A stretch of 15,492 bases of DNA from Terana coerulea (GCA_024811115.1 JAKOGH010000717.1:1-15492); one strand, 5' to 3'. Shown: positions 1-10,280, counted from the stretch's first letter. Made by a program: numbers and translations. Notes: generated by a model not told the origin, from the letters alone.

Positions 1-131
1 AACGGTAAACTTGCCTTATTTATCGTAAATCCCGAACTCGTGCGCGATATCTCAACCTCGTTCTCATTACTCACAGCCTTCTGTTTCCTTCTGTAAGGCT
101 AAACGACCTAAATGCATGCTAATGTATGTCT

Positions 132-473
132 TTAAACTGTGGTTAGTACTATTTTGTCTTCACGGGCGTCATCCTTCGTTTGAGGCGGCGCCACGCGGCA
201 AGCGGCTGCCAAAACCGGGCCAGAACGGGCGAAGCAACAAACATGGCAGGCCCTCAGATAAGCCACTGACAGCAAACATTGTGAGAATGTTTTTCTGTGG
301 ACATACTCGAGATAGAAGGGAGTGTCAGCCGGCCGGACGTTCGTGTCCAGTTCCAGCGGCATCTCCCGAGCGAGTTCGAGTTTCTGTAGACGCTGACGAG
401 TTTCCGCGTACAGTTGCGGACAGGCAAACACAACCAATTCGACGCCGCTGAGAGAGTGAATTTTCCAGACGCC
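132..473 (-). pseudogene. Possible decayed tail of a non-LTR retrotransposon protein
   Basis: The minus strand carries an open stretch containing LVVFACPQLYAETRQRLQKL and, further on, PFYLEYVHRKTF. The order (a Cys-Pro motif, an aromatic/Tyr, a charged helix, then a short aromatic-basic tail) resembles the extreme C-terminus of fungal LINE-type reverse transcriptase/RNase H polyproteins. That resemblance is from memory of the family. No reverse transcriptase or RNase H catalytic motif is present. A second short copy of the LVVFACPQL reading frame lies at 1025-1051 on the other strand and differs only at third codon positions, which supports a formerly coding frame. Low certainty; it could be a degenerate fragment of another repeat. 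Confidence 0.3.
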
Positions 474-1024
474 GACATTTCACAGAAAGTTAGTTTGACC
501 TCAGAAACGAGCTCTTTGAGGCTATGGGAGCAGAATGGTACGAGCGGAATATCTTAATTCGGACTTCTGAGAAAAAAGTACCCGAAAATTTCGCCGGTAC
601 ACAGAAATCATTAATCAAATCACGGGAGAATGCGGAAAATAATCCTCTCGTGAATCTGGGTATGATGCCGTCAAGGACAAAAATTCTATCGAGCCATTAG
701 GGCTACCGGATAGGGTAATTTTGCCCAAAGCGCCTACTTTGCATCGTCAGAAAGCATCAGAAATGCCCGAAACCGTCGTGATGCTGCCTTCTGTCGCGTT
801 GATGCGCAACTTGAGTGTATGTATCAACTCAATTTTGACCTAATGGGGCACCCTTCCCGGCCTCCCAGCACCATAGGAAGCGCAGAAATGGGTCAAAAAT
901 TCGGCCGGTACCCATTTTCTCGTGGGAAAAACTTCGGAAGGGTGCCAATCGACTCCTTTCGTATTTCCGAGTCTGATTCTGCACTCAGTTTGGCATAAAT
1001 AATTCGGGTTGGCGCTCAACAAGG

Positions 1025-1068
1025 TTGGTCGTATTTGCTTGTCCGCAACTGTAGACGCTGACGAGTTT
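1025..1068 (+). repeat. Second, inverted partial copy of the 385-437 segment
   Basis: Positions 1025-1051 encode LVVFACPQL on the plus strand, matching minus-strand 411-437 apart from three synonymous third-base changes. The next bases, 1050-1068 (TGTAGACGCTGACGAGTTT), are identical to plus-strand 385-403, so that part is inverted relative to the left copy. A stop codon (TAG, 1052-1054) directly follows the CPQL motif, so this copy is not coding beyond that point. Confidence 0.6.
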
Positions 1069-1181
1069 ACTGCCTCCCACCAGTCTCAGCTGCTATCCTC
1101 CTCGTTAGAGCTCATTAAGACAAATTAACTTTTTGATCATCCAGTTCATTCAAAACTCCCAGTACCAGCATTTTGACCATC

Positions 1182-1207
1182 ATTGACCCTCAAAATTGAC
1201 CCTCAAA
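1182..1207. repeat. 13-bp perfect tandem duplication
   Basis: ATTGACCCTCAAA occurs twice back to back (1182-1194 and 1195-1207). It lies in non-coding sequence and has no visible function. Confidence 0.85.
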
Positions 1208-2274
1208 CCGCAGTCTAGCCTATCACAGCTCGCATGCACAACTACTCGTGTTGGCATGCCATCTTGTGCCCCTGGGGCCTGCATACTCAGATTTCTCTGA
1301 GCCAGCCCATGACCTCAGTCGGCCGCCGTCAATGCGTTCTAAATATATTTTCTTTTACACGTAGTATTGCTCGACATGATGCAACTGAGTACCTCACTTA
1401 CCGTTTCTGGTTGTCCGTGCAACGTCCGACCGTGCGTCTTCTTTGGCTGATTGGTCCGCGCGCAGTCGCGGACGTTTCATCTCAGCTCGTCGTGCGTGCG
1501 CTTTTGAAGCGTCAAGGACGCTGCGTCCCGCCATCTGCGTAACTTGTGTCCATGTCCATGCACGATCGCAACTTTAGCTGAAGCTCTCAGGATCCCCGCC
1601 TCCTGTACAGGTCGGTCAGTCGTGACTCCCGCTGTGCAAAGTTTACCTCTTAGTCCCTGATCATGCCCTGGCCCAGGGCGACTGTTGTCTCCAGACGTCG
1701 GCCGATCTGTGTTGGACGAGTCAGAGTCGGTTCCGGTTGCGCGTCGTCGAAGCGACGTCGAGGTAAGCGCGGCGGCCGGTTATGGCGTCAGTGTGCGCGC
1801 TTGACCGGCGTGGATCAACACGCCCCGCGGCTTCCAACCCTCTAGGTTTGCTGGAAGCCAGATCGAGCATCGCTTCCCTCCCTTTGACTCGACGGTGAAC
1901 GAGGCCAACATGAGCCAGACCCAGCGATTGACCCTTTGTTCTCGTTTATTGCGAGTCTTTTACACCACAAAACGGCCTGCGGCGGAGCCACCGTGGACGG
2001 ACTAGCGCAGCGCCACCGCTCGGTTAGGCCTTTAGGGGTGACTGCGTCGTCAGCGAAGTCGGACGTAGTAAATTGGGTTCAGCTCCGAAAGGCGTCGCCA
2101 ATGCGCCGGGCACCCCTGCTTGGCACCGCCCCTTGTCATTTCCCAGCGCTGACTCACAACTTGGTCCGTCCCAACCCAACTCTAACCCCAGGGCTGTTCT
2201 CGCGTTCTTATATCTGTTCATCTGTTCGAACCAGTTCCCCGCACGCCTCTTATACCTACATCCTCAACACTCCG

Positions 2275-2334
2275 AGTCTCACCTCCACCCACCGAGACTC
2301 ACCTCTACACTCAGAGGCTCACCTCCCCACCACC
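2275..2334 (+). repeat. Three imperfect 20-bp tandem repeats in the 5' leader
   Basis: Units at 2275-2294, 2295-2314 and 2315-2334 each contain CTCACCTC at the same offset and repeat with an exact 20-bp period. They end 28 bp before the proposed arrestin start codon, so they probably lie in its 5' UTR or core promoter. Confidence 0.7.
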
Positions 2335-2361
2335 CGACACACAGCTACAACCTCCCGCGCG

Positions 2362-3881
2362 ATGTTGTACACCCAGCCATGCTCCAGCGAGGCCTCGACC
2401 TCGACCCTGCCGCCATCCTACTCACCTTCGACCGCGTCTCCGTCCTACTCACCGGAGCCTTGCGAAGACGAGGAACGGCTCGCCTTCGTTGCGCGTTCAG
2501 CGCTGACGCGTGCCCTCAAGGCACATTCACCAGGCGCACGCGCCACTTCACCGTCGCCCTCTGCAACCAACCGGAGGACGCCGACGCCCCTGTCTACGCC
2601 AGGAACAGCCTGGTCTCCGGCGAGCTGCAGGTGGACAGCGCGAGCGTCCTCGTCGTAGCTGTCAAGGTAAGCCTCCTTACTCGTTCTATCTGCAAACATT
2701 TAGCTTACTCCCGTTACTATAGCTCGAGGGCCGGCAGATTGTGTCCATGTCTGAAGAAAGCCACTCTGAGAGGATACTGTTCACAAAACAGCACGAGCTC
2801 TGGCGGCGATCCGAGAAGCAGCAAGAGTGCCCCAGCTCGCTCAAGTTCCACATCCCGTTCCCGGCCACCTGCGAGGCCCAGGAGGGCGATGTCCCAATGC
2901 CGCCCTCCTTCTCCGCCCACCACAGCGGCTCGTCCGGCATATTCGCCGACATTAAATACACCCTGTCGGTCATTATTACCAAGCCGCGACTTGGCTCTTG
3001 GAAGTCCAAGAAATGGTGCGTACAGCCACCACAGCAGGTTCATACGGTATCTGACGTGGCCCTCATAGCCATAAGATACCTATCAAGTATCATCCGCGCT
3101 CGCGACCCTACGCGCCCATCTCGCCCGACCTGTACCCCTTCCTCTCGACCGTCAAGACCGCACCGGAGGAATGGCACCAGAGCGCGTCCGTGATGCAGTC
3201 TCGCAGCCCCGGCGTCGCCCCCATTGATGTTCACGTACGTCTACCCCTCCTTGCCGTCACAGCGCCTCGATCTGACTTTTAGCACAGCTGTTCACACCGG
3301 CCGTGCAGATCTACGCGCTCACGGACACGATCCCCTTCCACGTCCAGCTGCGCGCGCCGACCCAGTCCGTCCGTGCCTTGCTGGGCCTCAGCGCCGAGCA
3401 GCCGCCACCAGCGCCGCCGCGGCGCCTGCACGACCTCACCCCCTGGGCCTTCCAGAGCCCCTACGCCTGCGCCGCCGTCGGCTCCCTTGCGGAGGAGCAG
3501 AAGAGCACGCCCGCGCTGCGCGTGTACCTCCTCCGCCAGGTGAGCGCGCGCGTGCACGGCCGCAAGGCGTGGCGCAACGTCGTGCTCGCCGAGGGCGTGC
3601 TGCGCGCCGTCGGGTGCCCGCCCGCCTACGACCTTGGCGCGCGCGACGCCGAGGAGGTGCTGGACTGGGAGGGCGAGGTGCGCTGCGCCGAGGATGTGGC
3701 CGCGCCGTCGTTCGTGTCGGGCGACCTCGGCGTGAAGGACTTCATTGTGGTGCACCTCTGCGCGCCGCACGGTGACAAGGCGCCGCTGGTCGAGCTCCAG
3801 AGCTCGCAGCCCATCCGTCTTGTGACGGATACCTATAGGGACGGCCCCGAGCGGCCGTCCGAGTCTGGCCCAAGCCAGTAG
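2362..3881 (+). CDS. Arrestin-like protein (four exons, one apparent frameshift)
   Basis: Proposed exons are 2362-2666, 2723-3015, 3069-3234 and 3288-3881, with 53-56 nt GT-AG introns; the predicted product is about 452 aa. The N-terminus has the LPPSYSPSTASPSYSPEP segment seen before the arrestin fold in mushroom members. It is followed by arrestin-N-like strands (VYARNSLVSGELQVDSAS), FADIKYTLSVIITK, RPYAPISPDLYPFLSTV, and a C-terminal beta-rich half including IYALTDTIPFHVQL, LDWEGEVRC and VKDFIVVHL, ending in SSQPIRLVTD. Such proteins are thought to act as trafficking or ubiquitin-ligase adaptors; the role here is inferred. The reading frame changes at about 2518 (frame of 2362 to the frame that continues into VALCNQ), where one base appears to be missing. 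The second intron could instead be 3020-3075. The convergent neighbour is the secreted-protein gene at 4567. Confidence 0.8.
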
Positions 3882-4566
3882 TCTTTACAATATGGTTCAC
3901 ATGCAGCCTGCCCGTCAGCAGGTTGATAAGTAGAATATGTTTTATGTAATGCCGGGTGGATATATATGTATGTCATCCATTGAGTACAATGCTGCGTAGT
4001 TGATGAACTCAAGTGAGGCCAGTACGCCTGCAGTGGTAACTGATACTGCCAACCATTTGTTGTAGACGCGGACGAGCCTCAAGCGAGCTTCAAGTTCGCC
4101 CGCGGACCATTTGCTCCGCAAGCATTTTTATCAGATTTCCCAGCCAGCTATTCGCCTTCATTGCTATCGCCGTAGTTAAAAATATATATATTCTCGGCTG
4201 CAGGTTGATCCGAACTTCCAAGCAACTTGACAGGGTTCGGGCTGTAAAGCTTTGTGGCGTGGGAAAGTAAACATACTGTCCGAATGCCCAAGTGTGGATG
4301 ACGGCCGGTATCTGATCCGGCAGCCTGTTCGGGTCAGCTCATGATATGTACGCTTCGCTCGCCCAACAATCTGCATTTTCAAGGATTTGGGCCCATGGTA
4401 TTACGCACAGCCCCCGCGCTTCGCAACACCATTGAAAAGAATCTCCCAAGATACTGAATGCATTTGACTAGTGCATATCTCTACACAGCAGCAAATACAC
4501 TGTCAAAAGGCAAAGCATATGCATCACATCTCAGCGTCTAGCCCTACGGTCCGTTCAGGATATACT
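3882..4566. other. Convergent intergenic region
   Basis: This region holds the 3' ends of the arrestin-like gene (+) and the secreted-protein gene (-). It is AT-richer than the genes, with TATATATGTATG-type tracts near 3960 and 4180 that could serve polyadenylation. No supported gene. Confidence 0.6.
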
Positions 4567-5256
4567 CTAAGAGCCGTCGCAGAAGGGCTTGCCAGCCGCA
4601 GTGCGGCCAAATTCGAGGTCAGCTATTGCAGAAAGTGAGCATGATTCCATCTATGATCCAATGCGCGCGCGCGAGAACTCACTGTCGAACCGCTCTCGGC
4701 CTGCGGTGTTGGAGCCACAGCTGACGTTGATGTTCTGGTCCGTGTCCTTGGTGGACTGCGCGTCGGCGTACAGCGTGCTCCCGGAGAAGTTGCACACATA
4801 TTCAATGGCGTTGCCTGTGCGAAACAGACATGAGTGATCCAAAGTGCGGCTGCGGACACAAATGAGAAACGCACCGTACTGAGCGGAGACAGCGCCGCCG
4901 GCGGGGACGATCGAGTAGTCGTCGAGCAGCGCGTACAGGTTGAGGACGGCCGTCCACTTGTTGCTCCCGCTGAACTTTGCGTTGAAGCACGCGATGCTGT
5001 CCCTCTTCGCCAGCGTCGCCGCACGCTCCTCGATGGGGGCCGCAGCCTCGGGCTCCTTGTAGAAGCGGGCAGCGAGGCTCGCGGCGGGCGTGAAGGACGT
5101 GACGTTGCCGGTGTGGTCAAGGATGTACACGCCGTCCTCGCTGTGGCCGGCGAGGGTGAAACCAGACGTGGCTCTGCCGGTGAGAGGGCTGGCGGAGACG
5201 GCGGTCGCGACGAAGGCGGCGAGGGCACTGAAGGTGAGAGAAAGCGGGAATTGCAT
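4567..5256 (-). CDS. Small secreted pro-protein of unknown function
   Basis: Exons on the minus strand are 5256-4875, 4814-4683 and 4622-4567, with two 60-nt introns (donors GTGCGT and GTGAGT); the joined frame is intact and gives 189 aa. Residues 1-22 form a classic signal peptide (MQFPLSLTFSALAAFVATAV, then SA), with likely cleavage before SPLTGR. Residues 23-85 look like a propeptide ending in a dibasic Lys-Arg at 84-85, a Kex2-type site. The predicted mature part (about 104 aa) has four Cys (90, 135, 160, 186), compatible with two disulfides, and N-glycosylation sequons at Asn136 and Asn157 (a third, Asn51, is in the propeptide). I do not recognise the family. It ends with GRTAAGKPFCDGS and stop. 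A TATA box about 110 bp upstream supports the chosen start. It could be a secreted effector-like or cell-wall protein, but nothing in the sequence proves a role. Confidence 0.8.
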
Positions 5257-5366
5257 GTTTGGTTTTGAAGAGTTGAAGGTGGAGGCGGCTGAGACTAAAA
5301 TTGGTAGGCTTGAAAGCTGTTGAACTTGGCTACTGTTCTGTTGCTGGACTTGCTCTCGGTCCCCTG

Positions 5367-5374
5367 CTTTTATA
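5367..5374 (-). promoter_or_regulatory. TATA box of the secreted-protein gene
   Basis: The minus strand reads TATAAAAG, a canonical TATA box, 111 bp upstream of the ATG at 5256. Transcription would then start near 5340 and give a 5' leader of about 80 nt. It makes in-frame upstream extension of the protein (the frame is open to about 5640) unlikely. Confidence 0.65.
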
Positions 5375-6340
5375 CGCAGTAAATACGGTAAAAATATGAG
5401 ATTCGCCGGCTTGCGGTCGTAGCCCTCGTCGGCGGAGACTATCCAAAGACCGCGGTTTCTCGCTGCTCCGGCGCTGCATCCCCCTGACCGACTTCCTCCG
5501 CCGAAGGTAGTGACAGTGAAATCTGTGTCGAAGCATGTCAGTAGTAGAAGATGTCTGCCTACTTGCCTATACGACGAATACTCGTTGAATGCGTCGAGAA
5601 GCCCTCCATGGTCGAGGCATGTAGCATAATCGAGTTTCACGTTGATCTGCAGTACTTCCTCTGCGAGGTCTGGTATACATGCTGATCATAAGCTATGCAC
5701 TGTCGGCGAAGGTATATTGATCCGAGAGGTTACCCCGCGACCAGTGACCGGATGTAGCAGCTAGAGTAGTTATGTTCCCCTTGAATCGATTTCATGCTAG
5801 CAAGAGGAACGTATTATTTTGTTATCTCATCGTAAGCATGATTTTTTTCCAGGCGTAATGGATGACTTACTGAACGGAGCTAGCTGTCGTTTCTTCAAGT
5901 TGGTGGTTTCGAGCGATCGGGACCTGGACCCGGCACAGACGATCAAACCTTGTCAAACGTCCGTGTTCGGAAACGTCAACTGGTCTGTCGAGAGATGACA
6001 AAGCGTGGCATATGCGCAGATCTTGAGCTACACTTTCCCGCGCACTGGGGTTGTGGACATGCTAGCACTACTCACTCGGTGAGAGGATGGGGGCACGTTA
6101 GCGCAGCGAAGGTACCGAGGATTGGACCAGCTGGTGATCGAAGTTGCCAAAGTGCACCGGACACAAGGTACCAGGACAGCTGTAAGTGCCAGTGGCTTAG
6201 AAATATCGCCGCTCCCGCCGGAGGAGGCAGGTTGCAACTTCGTTCTCCTGGGTCTTTGAAATTTTGAAGAGATGGTAAATGAGCATGATTACAATTACAT
6301 ACTTATCGCTATTACAAGACAACCCACAGGTTTCGGCATG
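5375..6340. other. Intergenic region without a supported gene
   Basis: The region lies between the secreted-protein promoter and the 3' end of the ABC transporter. Short open stretches on both strands show no recognisable domain or consistent splice structure. It presumably holds upstream regulatory sequence of the secreted-protein gene and the 3' UTR of the transporter. Confidence 0.5.
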
Positions 6341-9300
6341 CTATACGCTGTGTTCACGAGTGCTATCAATCGCCACCGCCGAACTGCATGAATCTTGAAG
6401 CTGGCTATTCTTTGATGATCCATCGACCATCTGCATCTCGGACGCAATTTCGTCGCCAACTGCCGTACTTGACACGATGTCGTTATGGACAGGATCCGTG
6501 AACGCCTTCGCCTGGATTTCATACAGCTTATGATACTCTCCTCGCAGGGCCATTAGCTCCTGGTGCGTGCCATTCTCGACCAACTCGCCGTCTTTCATGC
6601 ACCTAAGCACGTCCCAGCAAGTCAGCTTGTGAGGTTTGGTACGAGGGTAGACGGTACAGTACTCACAAGACCACGTCCGCGTGCTTCGTCAAATGTCCGA
6701 AGCGATGCGTCACGAACACCATAGTCTTCCCGGTGCGCATCTCCCGGAGCCGTTCGAAGAGCTCGTACTCCCCGACCGGATCCATCGCGCTGCTCGGCTC
6801 ATCGACGACCACAAGTCGCGTGCGTGATGACATGAGGCGCATGAACGTCCGTGCTCTATCGAGTGAATGTGGTTAGCTTTCGCGCAAGGGCACCCATCAG
6901 AGAGAAAATGACACGCACGCAGCCAGTCTCTGCTCCTCTCCGCCAGAGATGTCCTTCCAGGACTCCAGCTTGTCGTAGACATCCTTCAGCGGGCCTGGCG
7001 GAAACGGGTATGTCGAGGCGTATGCAGTCCACATGGGCTTCAAGCACCCGTCAAAGCCTTGAGGGAGCTTCTTGATGAAGGAGAGCGCGCCGCCGAGCTC
7101 CGCGGCTTTGCGGACGCGGGCATGCATCTCATCCATTGTCACCTCGCCAGGCTCGGATGACGACGATGACGACGCAGAAAGGAGCAATTCTGGGTCTCCG
7201 AGCGCAATGTTCTCCCACATCGGTAGTGCAGTAAAGATCGCGTGGTCTTGTGTCAGGACCGCCGTCGCCTTCTGTAGGTGTTCAACATCGCTTGCCGCGC
7301 TACCTTCCTTGTTGGATTTGTGTAACTCCCGCTCGTCAAAGAAGAGCCGCCCAGAAGTCGGCCGGTACACACACGACAGCAGATTAACGAGGGACGACTT
7401 TCCGCTGCCGTTCGCGCCGACAATGACAACAAGTGAGGATGCCGGGAGTGTGAAGGACACATGCTGGAGTGCCGGCTTTGGGTACTCTCCGGAAGACGAA
7501 GGATAGGTGAAGGTGACATTCCTATGCACAAGGCCGCGTAAATTAAATCGAGCGAAACAAGACCAGCGAAACGTACCGTAGCTCGATGGCCATGCCTTCC
7601 TTGCTCTCCTGCTTCATAATTGGCTGTTGCTCCGCAACATCCACCTTCTCGTCCTCAGCGCGGTGTTTCTCGAATTGCTGATCTTGATCCGTCGCTTTCG
7701 TATCACCTTCCACCTCTTCGAGCCCAGCATAAAGCGCCTTGACCGTCTGCGCGTTCTCCACAAAGCCCCTCCGTTCCAACAGAATCCTTTCGAGGGTCGC
7801 CCGCGTGATCTCAGCCGTCTGATGCAGCATAGCGAGCGATGCGATGGACAGAGTGCCGGAGCACATAAAGGTTGTTATGGCGTAGTAGATCTACCAGACA
7901 ACATCAATGTCTAACTCGAGTCAGCGTGAACGCGCTAGCATGAGTGACGTACCAATGGTACGTCGTCCAACACCGCCATTAATACGAATGGTAGTGGGGT
8001 AGTCGGAATAGCGTACGTATGCGTAGGGTAGTCATCTGGTATAGCCCCAACAGCATCCCTGGCTTTCTGATGCTCTGGAAAATATAGGTATTAAGCAGGC
8101 AAGTTGCTTGACACAGACACAAGTGATACTCCACCTTTCTTGATCCAGTTGCCCATGCCTCCGCAGACAACCTCGCGCTTGTAACTCGAGCTGGTAGCAA
8201 GATCGTACAGCTCTTTGGCACGAAGATAGTTCTTGTCATTGATATGAGCAACATACGCTATGATTGAGTGTTAGTACTTATTTTGGGCAACAATCTTTGG
8301 AAACAGCGTACCCTGCCCGTCCAGCTCACGTTTGAGAAGCTGATTTGCCACTGGCCAAACGACACACAGCGTAATCAGAATCAGCGTATTTTTCATGCCG
8401 CACATGTCTACTGCGGTATTCGTGGCATCTGTAGTTGCTGTCGCATTCCAACTACCAGTAGGGCCTGCCGGCACGGTTCCGGGGACTGGCTTGAGGTCGA
8501 GTCGGAGGTAGTTGGGTGCAGTGTGAGGTTGCACAACAGGAGAAGCTGGGACACAGTCGAGATGACAACATCCACTGAGTTGAGGAGGTTCTGCAGAGCG
8601 TACCACCCATTCATGGGGTTGACGTCAATGGCTGCTGAAGGCTCGCGTGAAGTAGGGAGATCGAGCTTCAGGTGAGCTGCAGAGAGTAAAGGTCAGGAAT
8701 CAAGCGTGCTTGTCATTGAAGGAGGATAACCGCACCGTCCATGAGGCGCTCTTGGAAGAAGAGTTTCACGCGAGCTTTGAGTATAGGAGTCGACGTTGTT
8801 CTATAGAATTACAGTTTTGGAAAAGTGCACAAGAGAGGGAACATGGACATACGTGTACCAACGCCAGCATGTGATCAGAACAAGGAATATAACTCGCCAC
8901 ACAAGAGCTTGAACAATTTCTGAGCCGTTTGAATTCCCGGTGACGCTGCCTTCCATCTGCAAACAGTTTATGAGCATTTCGTGATATCGATTCAACGAAC
9001 AGAGAGCACATACGAGAGCTAGCACACGATTGGATAACCACAAACCAAGCGCATCCTCAATCCCGCTCAACGCGTAACTACTCAGCATGATCCAAAAGAG
9101 CGCAGGTCCGAGGGAGTGAACATCGGTAATAAGAGTGAGGAAATGCGTGGCTTTGATGTATGCAAGATAGTCCGCGTAGGTTGCCCTAGTCTTCGCGCGG
9201 AGAGCATAAAGGTACTTGTGCTTGCGCGGTGTGTCGATCGAGGAAGTGGCCACACTAGGAGAGGTAGTGCCTATATCCGCCAAGGAACTATCCTTATTAT

Positions 9301-9499
9301 CCGAGGTAATGTTACTGCCAGGGGGCGACGGGCTGGAAGAGGAGGGTGTCGAAGACGGAGCATTAGAGCGTTCAACAATGACGCGCCAAACACCAACATG
9401 GATGGCCTTCAAAGCCGGTGGAAGATCTGAGTCCTGCTCAGACGTCAGTGAGGACGTTCCGTTGGAGGGTTTTGCCTTGTTGCTGCCGAGCCCTAGCAT
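6341..9499 (-). CDS. ABC transporter, half-size (TMD-NBD), about eleven exons
   Basis: Minus-strand exons: 9499-9014, 8956-8853, 8800-8736, 8676-(about 8535), (about 8451)-8312, 8257-8135, 8074-7953, 7890-7577, 7521-6919, 6855-6667 and 6602-6341; the product is about 850 aa. The N-terminal 110 residues are Ser/Pro-rich. The hydrophobic region (about 125-430) includes ALFWIMLSSYAL, IFLVLITCWRW, VISTVSQLLLL, TLILITLCVVW and YYAITTFMCSGTLSIASLAM. The nucleotide-binding domain is complete: Walker A GANGSGKSS (about 534), Q-loop LTQDH, signature ISGGE (about 690), Walker B LVVVDE (about 714) and H-loop VTHRF (about 750). This type belongs to an Agaricomycete family of single-TMD/single-NBD exporters that would work as dimers; the substrate is unknown. 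The intron at 8258-8311 has a perfect TACTAAC branch site at 8276-8270. The junction between 8535 and 8451 (donor GTGCAA, 83 nt) is a guess and might instead hide a frameshift. The ATG at 9499 is preferred over 9532 because of the TATA position. Confidence 0.85.
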
Positions 9500-9552
9500 C
9501 TTGCAGGAGCAGGCGGTATGGTTGAGATGCAATTGCGAATCTATAGCCAGGT

Positions 9553-9560
9553 CTTATATA
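9553..9560 (-). promoter_or_regulatory. Probable TATA box of the ABC transporter gene
   Basis: The minus strand reads TATATAAG. It sits 54 bp before the ATG at 9499 and only 21 bp before an in-frame ATG at 9532. Initiation about 30 nt downstream of the box would exclude the 9532 ATG from the mRNA, so the box supports the shorter protein. Confidence 0.5.
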
Positions 9561-10240
9561 CCCAGGCTCCTCGCATTCAGTATCGCAGCAAGATACGCGG
9601 AGACCCAATGCGCACTACGCAAGACCGCCCATGCGCCCATGCAATCTTCGCAGACTCCGCAAGGAAAGAGGCAGTACGACACGCTGTCCTTGGTTGTCGG
9701 CTCCCCGGAGCCGCTCTGACCTGCGATGCAAGAGAAATCAGGGTTCCCAAGTACGCGTCGTCATCGGGTTTCAAACTCACCGACGCCAATCATGCTTCGG
9801 GCAATGTCAGTACAACGGCTGTACTCATACTACAGCAAGTGTCTCTAGGTCCGCTCGAAGGTGATTCGACCTTGACAATGACTCGCAGCCTCGAGGCCAT
9901 GCGGGCAGTGCTGCGGCGCCGGAGTTGGTCGTAATCGGAACTCTTGAACGTTGAGCGTCCGGGATGTAGTGCCATTACGCATAGCTCGCTCACAGCTCGA
10001 AGAAAAGTAAGCAGTGAGGAAGGCACAGTCTTGTAGGAACTAGCCCATCGATAGCGAGGTGTAGTCGAGTGAAAGGTAACAAAGACATCCAAGTCGGGTG
10101 CAGCGATTGCTTGCGGATTCCGGAAATGATATCGTAGTACTTGGCGATGCACATCACTGTATGCAGCAGGAAATACGGCATGGTATGTGTATACAGATGT
10201 AAGTCGTATTGCTTGAAGTCATGACGGTCATGACGGTCAA
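9561..10240. other. Intergenic region upstream of the ABC transporter
   Basis: No supported gene on either strand. A 9-bp tandem duplication (CATGACGGT, 10220-10228 and 10229-10237) lies just outside the transposon's target-site duplication. Confidence 0.5.
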
Positions 10241-10248
10241 GAGGAAGG
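10241..10248. repeat. Left 8-bp target-site duplication
   Basis: GAGGAAGG directly precedes the left terminal inverted repeat. The identical octamer directly follows the right one at 10930-10937. Confidence 0.85.
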
Positions 10249-10280
10249 AGGCCCCCGAATATCGGTTTAGATGTACGATC
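10249..10280 (+). repeat. Left terminal inverted repeat (32 bp)
   Basis: Starts AGGCCCCCGAATATCGGTTT and ends GTACGATC. It matches the reverse complement of 10898-10929 at 31 of 32 positions; the single difference is C versus G at position 15 of the repeat. Confidence 0.9.

Larger units (their letters stand above)
1069..2361. other. Intergenic region and promoter of the arrestin-like gene
   Basis: I see no convincing gene here: open stretches at 1234-1542 and 1663-1845 are rich in Arg/Cys and show no recognisable domain. An inverted CCAAT box (CTGATTGG, 1447-1454) is the clearest promoter-like element, although it is about 900 bp from the next start codon. The last 150 bp are pyrimidine-rich, as fungal core promoters and 5' leaders often are, with weak TATA-like stretches near 2208-2213 and 2250-2254. 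Confidence 0.5.

Noticed and set aside
1234..1542. 102-codon open frame on the plus strand
   Set aside because: No domain, no splice structure and unlikely amino-acid composition.
3279..3770. Long minus-strand open frame opposite the arrestin-like gene
   Set aside because: It is the antisense shadow of GC-rich arrestin coding sequence, which explains both its length and its Ala/Arg/Gly-rich composition.
4061..4082. Third copy of the TGTAGACGCTGACGAG-type repeat (TGTAGACGCGGACGAGC)
   Set aside because: The match is short with mismatches, and the flanks show no further similarity, so chance is a reasonable explanation.
5257..5640. In-frame upstream extension of the secreted protein
   Set aside because: The extension would contain the TATA box and would bury the clear signal peptide in the middle of the protein.
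9500..9532. Upstream ATG of the ABC transporter adding eleven residues
   Set aside because: It lies only 21 bp from the probable TATA box, so it is likely upstream of the transcription start.
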